From contig CANMSW010000074.1 in the NCBI GenBank assembly GCA_947500275.1, positions 1 through 9,585 on the forward strand: a stretch of DNA of 9,585 nucleotides. The letters are read 5' to 3'. Origin of the DNA: Bacteriovoracaceae bacterium. GTDB lineage: Bacteria; Bdellovibrionota; UBA1018. Shown here piece after piece: positions 1-6,356 of the stretch; position 1 is the stretch's first letter, and each line of letters begins with the position of its first letter. The notes below the pieces were generated by a model. It was given only the letters and a program-made list of their open reading frames with translations. It did no database searches and was not told the DNA's origin. The position numbers and the translations under genes were made by a program.

Positions 1-1136
1 CCGAAGCCTTACGTTCTCGTTTTGTACGATCTCTCAGTGCGGAAGGCGCTGATGGGCTGCTGCGGCGATCTGCTGGCCCATTGAGTGAGCGAATTCCATC
101 AGAGTCAGTCTTTGAGTTGGTGAGGAAGGTCGACTTTTCGAATATTGAAGAGGGCCTTGTCACTCTCGGTGGAAAGGTGAGAAATCGGTTTGGGATTGAG
201 TTAACGACCGAGCAACTGCGCGATCTCCGTGATTATGCTCAGTCGGTCGACGCGTTCTCCGTAGGTCTACTGATTCCTGAGCGGATATCGAATGACTTGT
301 CACCAGCGGCGCACGGGATCGTCAGCGCAGACTTCGCAGGTCAGGGCGGAAGGAATTTGGCTGAGACTGCGGAAGCTCTCGCCCGAAGTTTACCGGGTGA
401 TGTCCATTCAGATATTTCTGGAGTCATAACAGAAGCGCGTCAGGCAGAAATTCGTGCGACTCAACTGATGCGGCGCTTGAATGACGACTTCCGGGATGCG
501 CTTGCTCGAACGGTGGGGCGTGATGCCGTGCGCAGGCTAACGTTTAGCGGCGATGATGGTATTTTCCTCCCGGAAGCGGAATGGACACACGCAGATCGCG
601 TAGCGCTGACCAGGAACCTTGCAGAGGCCTCGCCATCGCCATCGAGCTTCAGACTTACTTGGGTTCCAACAGTTTATGGCGATGGTGCTGTGATTCCATC
701 GGAGATCCGTTCAGGTTTAGTCTATCAGGCGGAGACGGTGGAAAAGTCCATTCGATCTGCGTTAGAAGCCCGTGTTCCGCGCGAGCAGCTCAGCCAAACA
801 TTGATTTTAGTCGAGTATTTACCCGACGCAACAGGTGGAGGAAGTTACCGCCTCATCCTCTCCTCGAGTGAGTCGGGGAGTCTTCGCAGTGCAGCTGCTC
901 GGGAGTCTCTGGTTGACGCGGCTGAACAGGAACTTGAAAGACATGTTCGTTCCGACGCGTCAGGTAGGGTTCGTGCAGACGGTGTCGAATATGCTAGCCC
1001 ACGGCGTGAGGTTCGTCCCGGAGTACGGGAGGGCGGACGCCTCGAACAGTTCTATTCTCGGGAGCGAGTCCTTCGTTCTGCATCGAGATGGAAAAAAATG
1101 CCTGTGGCTTACCAGCCCTTTTCTCGTTTAATTTAA
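1..1136 (+). CDS. Unrecognised protein, 5' end outside window
   Basis: The frame is open from position 3 to the TAA at 1134-1136, giving about 377 residues. The first possible start is a TTG at 81 (351 aa), but no Shine-Dalgarno precedes it and the frame reads on sensibly upstream, so the gene most likely begins before the window. I do not recognise the family. The product looks soluble: no signal peptide or membrane segment is visible in this part. The middle has helical, Arg/Glu/Ala-rich stretches. The C-terminal 100 residues are rich in Ser, Arg and Glu with several RR or RxR pairs and end in a basic, aromatic tail. It lies 61 bp upstream of the M16 peptidase on the same strand with no terminator between, so co-transcription is possible. 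No function is proposed. Confidence that this is coding rests on frame length and even codon use. Confidence 0.7.
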   Translation, partial: EALRSRFVRSLSAEGADGLLRRSAGPLSERIPSESVFELVRKVDFSNIEEGLVTLGGKVRNRFGIELTTEQLRDLRDYAQSVDAFSVGLLIPERISNDLSPAAHGIVSADFAGQGGRNLAETAEALARSLPGDVHSDISGVITEARQAEIRATQLMRRLNDDFRDALARTVGRDAVRRLTFSGDDGIFLPEAEWTHADRVALTRNLAEASPSPSSFRLTWVPTVYGDGAVIPSEIRSGLVYQAETVEKSIRSALEARVPREQLSQTLILVEYLPDATGGGSYRLILSSSESGSLRSAAARESLVDAAEQELERHVRSDASGRVRADGVEYASPRREVRPGVREGGRLEQFYSRERVLRSASRWKKMPVAYQPFSRLI

Positions 1137-1197
1137 GATAAGCCTCCAAAGATTTACATCAGACCTTCGTCATTATTCATCCCCGGAGATCGACAGC

Positions 1198-3987
1198 ATG
1201 ACTCACTCAATTCCTTCCTTGGTTATTTCTAAGAAGAAGAATGCCACCCAGAGTATCGTTTCGGATTCAATGACTCCAGGTGCAGGGCGCCCGGAGGAAT
1301 ATGCCCTTTCGAACGGGATTCCCGTCGTATTTCAGAATACACCAGGGATGGTGTCTGCGATCTACTGGTGGGTCAGAACAGGAAGTGCGGACGAGTCCCC
1401 AGCCGAGGCCGGATTTGCCCATTTTCTGGAGCACATGCTTTTTAAGGACGCTGCTGCGAAAGAGACGGGTCAAGCTTCCACGGGTCAGACTGCGCGTGAG
1501 ATTGAATCGTTGGGTGGCGATATTAATGCATACACCTCATTCGATCAAACCGTATATCATGTTACCTGTGCCGCCCATCAATGGGAGCGGGTAGTCGACG
1601 TTTTTGGCCGGATGGCCAAACCACAGCGCTTTCTCAAAGAAGATTTCGAGCGAGAGCGAGAAGTGATTCTAGAAGAACTTCGCAAGAACGAAGATTCGCC
1701 AGGTCGCCAACTCTTTCAGTCGCTCTTCACTCAAACGTTCAAGGAGCACCCTTATGGTCGCCCTGTGATCGGATACGTGAAGACTTTGAAGAAAGCGACG
1801 GTCGGAACTCTCGAGCAGTTCTACCGGAAGAACTATGTTCCCGAGAACATGGGTCTGATCTTGGTAGGGCCGTACGATGAAAAGCGTAAGGCGTCGCTGC
1901 TTAAGCAGCTGGAGAAGTATTTTGGCGCTAAAACGATGAAGAAGGCGCCTGTTCGGAAATTCCCTCGAAAAACTGAGAAGCTAGACCGTTCGTCCTTTCC
2001 GGCAATTAAATTGGGCTTTGATGTGAAGACGCCCACTTTGGCGTTCGCATTCCGGGCACCGGATCTACGTCATGCAGATGTTCCAGCGTTAGATATTGCA
2101 TGCCAAGTATTGGCGACGGGGGAACTGTCCAGACTCTATCAAAAGCTCTTCTACGATAAGGCACTTGCGACCGAGGTGTCAGGTGGAATGTATGTGCCCT
2201 CAAATCCGGGGATGTGCTGGTTCCAGGCCGATGTCGAGGGGCTGGATAAGATCGAGCCTCTCGCTCAAGAAATCTTCTCTGAAATTAAACGGCTTCGAGA
2301 TGAGGGTCCCAGTGAGGAAGAGTTGAGCCGAGTGATCGTGAATGCCGAGAGCGAGAAACTCTACGCAATGCAATCCGCTGACGGATTAGCAGGGAGAATC
2401 GGGTTTCTTAAGTATGTCATGGGTGATTTGAATTTTGATCGAGATTACCTGGAAGCACTGAAGAGCGTGGACGGACCTCGGATTCAAAAAGTCCTTCGTG
2501 ATTGGTTTCGTGTGCAGCGAATGAGCCTAGTTCTTCTCCTGCCTAAAGCTGAGGAGAAGAAGTTCGATTTCTCTCCGGTGGCGAGACTTGCGGAAAAGAT
2601 TTTAGGCCGTGGTGAAGTCACTCAGAAGTCCGTGGTTCACGAAAAAAAGAAGAAAATAGGCTCGAAGCTTCCTTCTTGGATTCCTTCAGATCCGATGACC
2701 TTCATTCATTCAAGTGGCATCAAGGTCGCTTATCAAGAACGTGGGAATTCGAATTGTTTTTCGATTCACGCAGCAGCGATGGGTGGGAGCCGGCTTGAGC
2801 TGCTTCAGCCGATTGAGTCACGGGAGAAAGACTGGGGTTCGAGCAACTTACTCGCTCAGACCTGGACGAAGGGAGCGTGCACAGACCGCGGCACGAAGGA
2901 TTCTCGGGCTATTGCTAAAATAGTTGAGGGAAGTGCCGCTTCGTTTGAGGGGTTTGCTGGGAGAAATACAGTCGGCTTACAAATGACGGGTCTCCTGCGG
3001 GACTGGACGCCGCTTTCTTCCCTCATGGCCGAAGTGCTTGTTTCTCCTGCGTTCGAGACCACTGAAGTTGAGCACTCTCGACGCGTAACTGAAGATCACT
3101 TGAAGAGTCTCGAGGATCATTCATCGCAGCTCTGCACGAAGCTTTTCCTGGAAACTCTTTTTGAGAAGCATCCTTATGGTCAATTGACCTATGGTTCGCT
3201 CGCGAGTCTGAAGGAAATTACTCCGCAGAAGCTGAGATCTTTCCATCATCGTTGGATCAGACCTGATCAGCTCTCTATCGCGGTGGTTGGTCGTGTTCGG
3301 CGTGCGCAGCTTGATGGGCTGCTCGATCAGGTGGTTCGCGAGTTTGAAGGAGCAGAAAAAGCGGCGAAAGCCGCGGGTAAGAGCTGGATCTCAACTCCGT
3401 CGGGGCTTCTCACGCGAGTTGAGGATGAGTCCGATCTCAAAGCGCCGCGCTGGGTTGAAAAGCGTTTGGGGCGTGAACAGACTCATATTTTGGTGGGCGG
3501 CTTAGGCACGCGGGTCACCTCAGATGAGCGCTGGGCTCTTCGCGTCCTACAAAACATCTTAGGTGGGCAGAGCGGTCGTCTGTTTATTGAGCTCCGTGAG
3601 AAAAAGTCTCTGGCTTACACAGTTGCGCCGACGGGTATGGAAGGGATCGAAAGGGGTTGGGTAGGGACGTATATCGCTTGCTCGCCTTCGAAGAAAGACG
3701 AAGCCATAGCGGGCATCCGCAAAGTACTCGAGACGCTGGCTCAAAAGGGTCCAACCGTTTCTGAACTGAAGCGCGCCCGAGAGTTTTATTTAGGCCGTCG
3801 AGCCATTGATCAGCAGGGTGACGGAAGTACGGCAGCTTCGTTAGGTCTCGAACACCTCTATGGGATCACGCAAATCGGCGAGCGTCATGTGCTCGGTGCG
3901 ATTGAGGGCGTGACAGGGAAGGCCGTTCAAGACTTCTGCCGGAAGTACTTGGTGGAGCAGCCTATGGTGACTTCCATCGTAGGATAA
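1198..3987 (+). CDS. Two-domain M16 (pitrilysin/insulinase-type) zinc metallopeptidase
   Basis: This is a 929-residue M16 peptidase, near the length of pitrilysin and other tandem-domain members. The inverted zinc motif HFLEH is at residues 75-79 (H75 and H79 ligands, E78 catalytic). A glutamate-rich stretch EREREVILEE at 151-160 supplies the third zinc ligand at the usual distance. The first M16 peptidase and C-terminal domains span roughly 35-470. A lysine-rich linker follows (about 482-495), then a second pair at about 500-929. In the second half the cognate HxxEH position reads N550-LL-A553-Q554, so it is catalytically dead, as in other full-length M16 enzymes. The substrate-binding pattern LREKKSLAYTV lies around 799-809. 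No signal peptide is visible, so it is probably cytoplasmic unless exported another way. The ATG is 9 nt after GGAG (1185-1188). M16 enzymes degrade or trim peptides; the substrate here is unknown. A slippery A-AAA-AAG sits in the linker (see findings). Confidence 0.96.
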   Translation: MTHSIPSLVISKKKNATQSIVSDSMTPGAGRPEEYALSNGIPVVFQNTPGMVSAIYWWVRTGSADESPAEAGFAHFLEHMLFKDAAAKETGQASTGQTAREIESLGGDINAYTSFDQTVYHVTCAAHQWERVVDVFGRMAKPQRFLKEDFEREREVILEELRKNEDSPGRQLFQSLFTQTFKEHPYGRPVIGYVKTLKKATVGTLEQFYRKNYVPENMGLILVGPYDEKRKASLLKQLEKYFGAKTMKKAPVRKFPRKTEKLDRSSFPAIKLGFDVKTPTLAFAFRAPDLRHADVPALDIACQVLATGELSRLYQKLFYDKALATEVSGGMYVPSNPGMCWFQADVEGLDKIEPLAQEIFSEIKRLRDEGPSEEELSRVIVNAESEKLYAMQSADGLAGRIGFLKYVMGDLNFDRDYLEALKSVDGPRIQKVLRDWFRVQRMSLVLLLPKAEEKKFDFSPVARLAEKILGRGEVTQKSVVHEKKKKIGSKLPSWIPSDPMTFIHSSGIKVAYQERGNSNCFSIHAAAMGGSRLELLQPIESREKDWGSSNLLAQTWTKGACTDRGTKDSRAIAKIVEGSAASFEGFAGRNTVGLQMTGLLRDWTPLSSLMAEVLVSPAFETTEVEHSRRVTEDHLKSLEDHSSQLCTKLFLETLFEKHPYGQLTYGSLASLKEITPQKLRSFHHRWIRPDQLSIAVVGRVRRAQLDGLLDQVVREFEGAEKAAKAAGKSWISTPSGLLTRVEDESDLKAPRWVEKRLGREQTHILVGGLGTRVTSDERWALRVLQNILGGQSGRLFIELREKKSLAYTVAPTGMEGIERGWVGTYIACSPSKKDEAIAGIRKVLETLAQKGPTVSELKRAREFYLGRRAIDQQGDGSTAASLGLEHLYGITQIGERHVLGAIEGVTGKAVQDFCRKYLVEQPMVTSIVG

Positions 3988-4096
3988 GCGGGTCTGGGTG
4001 AATCGTTGATGGTCCCCATATCTTTCTTTCTCGCTCGCTTCATCAGCGGGGATCATTGAAGGCACTCGGCCAGTGGTTTCGTGTGAAAGTTTTCGG

Positions 4097-4133
4097 GAGC
4101 CTGAGCTCGGTTATTTTTGCCGAGCTCGGGCTC
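4097..4133 (+). terminator. Strong stem-loop, possible terminator for the M16 gene
   Basis: Arms 4097-4110 and 4120-4133 form a 14 bp stem with a single G-U pair and a 9 nt loop (TTATTTTTG). It lies about 110 bp downstream of the M16 stop. The thymines are in the loop and there is no T-run after the stem on either strand, so it is not a standard intrinsic terminator. A processing or stability hairpin, or a protein-binding inverted repeat centred on two GAGCTCGG/CCGAGCTC halves, is equally possible. Confidence 0.45.
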
Positions 4134-4238
4134 TAAATGATTGGTGTATCGGGACAAATTCGGATCCCCGCCCCTTCAGGGAATCCGCGCGTTAAGTCTG
4201 CTTGGGCGGGAAGGTATGTCCACTCTGACACACGCCAT

Positions 4239-4266
4239 TTGACTCTCTCGCTGATGGGCGTAACCT
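4239..4266 (+). promoter_or_regulatory. Weak candidate sigma-70-like promoter for the 4294 gene
   Basis: TTGACT (4239-4244) is followed after 16 nt by TAACCT (4261-4266). The -35 matches five of six consensus bases; the -10 matches only three. The predicted transcript would start about 20 nt before the ATG, leaving room for the ribosome binding site. The gap and stem-loop upstream support a separate transcription start here, but the boxes alone are weak. Confidence 0.25.
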
Positions 4267-4276
4267 TATGGATAGG

Positions 4277-4284
4277 GGAGGTGA
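4277..4284 (+). promoter_or_regulatory. Near-perfect Shine-Dalgarno of the 4294 gene
   Basis: GGAGGTGA matches the anti-Shine-Dalgarno end of 16S rRNA over eight bases and sits 9 nt before the ATG. It fixes the start and suggests strong translation of a protein of unknown function. Confidence 0.85.
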
Positions 4285-4293
4285 AGTCGTCGC

Positions 4294-4914
4294 ATGGAGT
4301 CCAAACCGTCTCTCACTCTCGTTGCTCAGCCTCAGGAATTCTTTCGTGAATTGGTCACCGGTGCGATGGAACGTCGCCGAGTCGAGACCCGTCCTGAAAC
4401 TGAGTTCTATCTCGTCAACCTGCTGAATCAGTTTATGACCACGGATCGCCTCTATGCGAGAAATTCTGATGGGCAAATGAAGGACGAGCCCCTGGCACTG
4501 CTTTGGAAAGACGCCATCGAAGAACCTCGACGTGAAAATCAACGAGCCGTTTTTCGTCAGGTGGGCGACGTCTCACTCTATATCGCAGGCTTTTTTCAAG
4601 AATCTCTGAGGCGCCGGCTTGTCGACGTCGACTACTACATTGAATTAGGTGGCCGCGCTTACCGAAACGTCGCTCATCGGGCCGACGAGTCGCTGCAGAG
4701 GACGATGTATCATGAGCTTGCGGAGAAATTTGCGTCGTTTGTTGATGTTTTAGCCGATGCAAGGGACCAAACGCGAGTGGGGCCAACGGAGTGCGAGACT
4801 GATCTCCTGCGCTGCTATGAGCTTTGGGTAAAAACGGGTAGCGAGCGTGCGGCCGAAAAGCTCCGCGCAGCGGGCATCATCCCCCATGCACTCGTGAAGA
4901 AAAACATTCAGTAA
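4294..4914 (+). CDS. Helical protein of unknown function
   Basis: This is a 206-residue soluble protein without signal peptide, membrane segment or catalytic motif that I can name. It looks like an all-helical conserved protein: TETEFYL-type N-terminal helix (about 36-50), a block QVGDVSLYIAGFFQESL (about 89-105) and VDVDYYIELGGRAY (about 110-123) with the density of aromatic and glycine residues typical of a conserved core, then ELAEKFASFVDVLAD (141-155) and a C-terminal helical hairpin. It resembles, from memory only, hypothetical proteins of deltaproteobacteria; no function is known to me. The start is well supported by GGAGGTGA at 4277-4284, 9 nt before the ATG, one of the best ribosome binding sites in the window, which suggests efficient translation. 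It ends 5 bp from the convergent methyltransferase stop, with no terminator between. Confidence 0.85.
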   Translation: MESKPSLTLVAQPQEFFRELVTGAMERRRVETRPETEFYLVNLLNQFMTTDRLYARNSDGQMKDEPLALLWKDAIEEPRRENQRAVFRQVGDVSLYIAGFFQESLRRRLVDVDYYIELGGRAYRNVAHRADESLQRTMYHELAEKFASFVDVLADARDQTRVGPTECETDLLRCYELWVKTGSERAAEKLRAAGIIPHALVKKNIQ

Positions 4915-4919
4915 TCGTG

Positions 4920-5564
4920 TCACTTGGGCTTCGAGAAAAGACTGACTTCGTAGAATCCGCGAAAGAGAGTTTTTTCGAGAGCAAATCCACCTGCTGTCAG
5001 AGCACTCTGCGTGTCGCGGCTGTAGTACCAACCGAGTCGCTTTGTGATGCCGTTTAAAAGTTGCGCCGGCTTTCCCCGGAAGAAGCTGTAGGAGTTCGAG
5101 ACTAGGAGTTCTCCTCCGGGCTTTAGAACTCTATGAATCTCCGATACTGCGCGCTCCAAATCGGGCACCACGGTTAATACGTGTGCACAAATCACTCTGT
5201 CAAAATGGCCCGATGGAAACTGAAGATCGAGGGCCGATTGAAGGGAGACGCTTTTGATGTGCTTGAGAGCCAATTCCGCGCATTTATCCTGCGTAGATTT
5301 CACCATGACCGGGGAATAGTCGATGAGGTGGTATTCGTTTTTATCGGAGTACTTTTGGGCGAGGTGACCTTTCCCACACCCCACCTCTAGCACTCGAAGT
5401 CCGCTCCAGTGGTGGGACTCGGCACTAATGCGCTTGTAGGAGTTTCGTTGTGCAATTGCCCAGGTGAAATCGTAAATCCAATAGTGGAGATCCCAGAATG
5501 ACTCGGTTTTTTCACGAGCACTTTCAGAGTTCGGCCAGGCTTTTCCGTTTGAACTATTTTTCAT
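4920..5564 (-). CDS. Class I SAM-dependent methyltransferase (Methyltransf_11/25-like)
   Basis: This 214-residue protein has a Rossmann-type methyltransferase core. Motif I is LEVGCGKGH (59-67), the glycine-rich SAM-binding loop. The acidic residue after strand beta-2 is D82 in LIDYS, which usually contacts the ribose hydroxyls. The motif III/IV region is FPSGHFDRVICAHVLTVVPD (116-135), and LKPGGELLVSN (148-158) is the post-motif loop and strand. The first 50 residues are aromatic and helical and probably cap the active site. The substrate cannot be told: lipid/quinone, small-molecule and tRNA methyltransferases share this fold. It starts 13 nt after the cyclophilin stop. Its Shine-Dalgarno GGAAG lies in that short gap and reads TAA-AAATGGAAGCCAC-ATG, so the two genes form an operon, cyclophilin first. 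No terminator follows: the gene runs straight into the convergent 4294 gene. Confidence 0.93.
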   Translation of the reverse strand: MKNSSNGKAWPNSESAREKTESFWDLHYWIYDFTWAIAQRNSYKRISAESHHWSGLRVLEVGCGKGHLAQKYSDKNEYHLIDYSPVMVKSTQDKCAELALKHIKSVSLQSALDLQFPSGHFDRVICAHVLTVVPDLERAVSEIHRVLKPGGELLVSNSYSFFRGKPAQLLNGITKRLGWYYSRDTQSALTAGGFALEKTLFRGFYEVSLFSKPK

Positions 5565-5577
5565 GTGGCTTCCATTT

Positions 5578-6207
5578 TTATTCTATCGAAAGGCGAATAA
5601 TTCGATCGCCGCGCTGGATTTTTTTTGCAAACTCTAATCCATCGATGACTTGGCCGAAAACAGTATATTGACCATCGAGCTGCGGCTGTGGCGAAAGAGT
5701 TATATAGAATTGACTGTCGCCGGAGTCCGGGTCTCCCCCTCTTGCGAGCCCGAGCGTGCCTTCGAGGTGGCGCCTCGAGTTAAACTCGGAGGCCAGAGTT
5801 TTGCCGCTTCCGCCTGCACCCGTTCCACTTGGATCCCCAGTCTGGATCGCGAAGCCGGGGACCACTCGATAGAAGATTTGTCCGTCGTAGAATCTTTGTC
5901 GGATGAGTTCGGCTATGCGGCGGGTTGTCTTCGGTGCGTCCTTCGAGAAAAACTTAATGCGAATCGTGCCCGAGTTGGTTTGGAGAGTCGCAGTGGCCTT
6001 GGAGAATCCGCGTTCATCCGGGGTGAAGCGCTCGTCCGTAAGTTCGTTGCCGGTTTCTATAGTGAGAGCGGCTTTTGATGAGTCAAGGAGGGAGTCCGGG
6101 TGGTCTGAGTCGGGCGGGTGAGTTTGAAACCAGGCTGCTCCTGCGAGAACTCCGGTGAGAGTGAGTCCTGCGATCAGAAAGACCCGATTACGATTGAGGG
6201 GTTGCAT
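5578..6207 (-). CDS. Membrane-anchored cyclophilin-type peptidyl-prolyl cis-trans isomerase
   Basis: This 209-residue protein interconverts cis and trans peptide bonds before proline. A basic N-terminus and hydrophobic segment (about 9-27) form an uncleaved anchor or signal peptide; no lipobox cysteine follows, so it is not a lipoprotein. A polar linker (about 28-68) leads to the cyclophilin domain (about 70-209). Signature pieces are FYRVVPGFAIQTGD (112-125), with the catalytic arginine R114 and conserved F119 and Q122, then GSGKTLASEF (133-142), SQFYIT (165-170) and LDGQYTVFGQVIDG (177-190). The tryptophan of the cyclosporin-binding site is absent, as is usual in bacterial family members. 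The expected location is the periplasmic face of the inner membrane, where it would assist folding of exported proteins. It is the first gene of a two-gene unit with the methyltransferase and is divergent from tatC. Confidence 0.96.
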   Translation of the reverse strand: MQPLNRNRVFLIAGLTLTGVLAGAAWFQTHPPDSDHPDSLLDSSKAALTIETGNELTDERFTPDERGFSKATATLQTNSGTIRIKFFSKDAPKTTRRIAELIRQRFYDGQIFYRVVPGFAIQTGDPSGTGAGGSGKTLASEFNSRRHLEGTLGLARGGDPDSGDSQFYITLSPQPQLDGQYTVFGQVIDGLEFAKKIQRGDRIIRLSIE

Positions 6208-6308
6208 CGGTTTCGAGCTTAACGGTCTTTTGAAGATTTTTGAACCTGACTTCTTGAGGCGGTTCGCCCCTTTGGCGATTAAAGTTCAAGAATGGTGAGG
6301 CCGAAGTC

Positions 6309-6330
6309 TGACAAGAATTGACAAGGTGAC
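6309..6330. promoter_or_regulatory. TGAC repeat cluster with TTGACA box in divergent region
   Basis: The 149 bp between the divergent cyclophilin and tatC genes must hold both promoters. It contains TGACAAG twice (6309-6315 and 6319-6325), 10 bp apart and so on the same helix face, plus a third TGAC at 6327-6330. The second copy includes a perfect -35 box TTGACA (6318-6323), but no good -10 box stands 16-18 nt downstream (GTTTTC at 6341). On the minus strand TTTAAT (complement of 6268-6273 approximately) is a -10-like hexamer without a clear -35. This could be a promoter with an operator, or chance. Confidence 0.25.
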
Positions 6331-6356
6331 TTCCCGCGGGGTTTTCTCAGCAACAC

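Larger units (their letters stand above)
3988..4293. other. 306 bp intergenic region with stem-loops, no gene seen
   Basis: No convincing reading frame is present. It holds a strong stem-loop at 4097-4133. A longer-range imperfect pairing joins 4006-4017 to 4048-4059: 12 pairs including three G-U, around a 30 nt pyrimidine-rich loop. It also holds a possible weak promoter and the ribosome binding site of the next gene. Reading frames here (for example one from 4137) overlap the following gene and lack a ribosome binding site. Confidence 0.6.

Noticed and set aside
1153..1179. TTTACA with TATTCA as a promoter for the M16 gene
   Set aside because: The spacing is only 15 nt and the -10 match is poor; not distinguishable from chance.
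4137..4349. 70-codon frame starting just after the 4097 hairpin
   Set aside because: It overlaps the well-supported 4294 gene in another frame and has no Shine-Dalgarno.
4192..4786. Minus-strand frames of 116-117 codons opposite the 4294 gene
   Set aside because: The plus-strand gene has a near-perfect Shine-Dalgarno and protein-like sequence, while the antisense frames are Arg/Pro-rich and lack a start signal.
5650..6078. 142-codon plus-strand frame opposite the cyclophilin gene
   Set aside because: The antisense strand encodes an unmistakable cyclophilin; this frame has no ribosome binding site or recognisable features.
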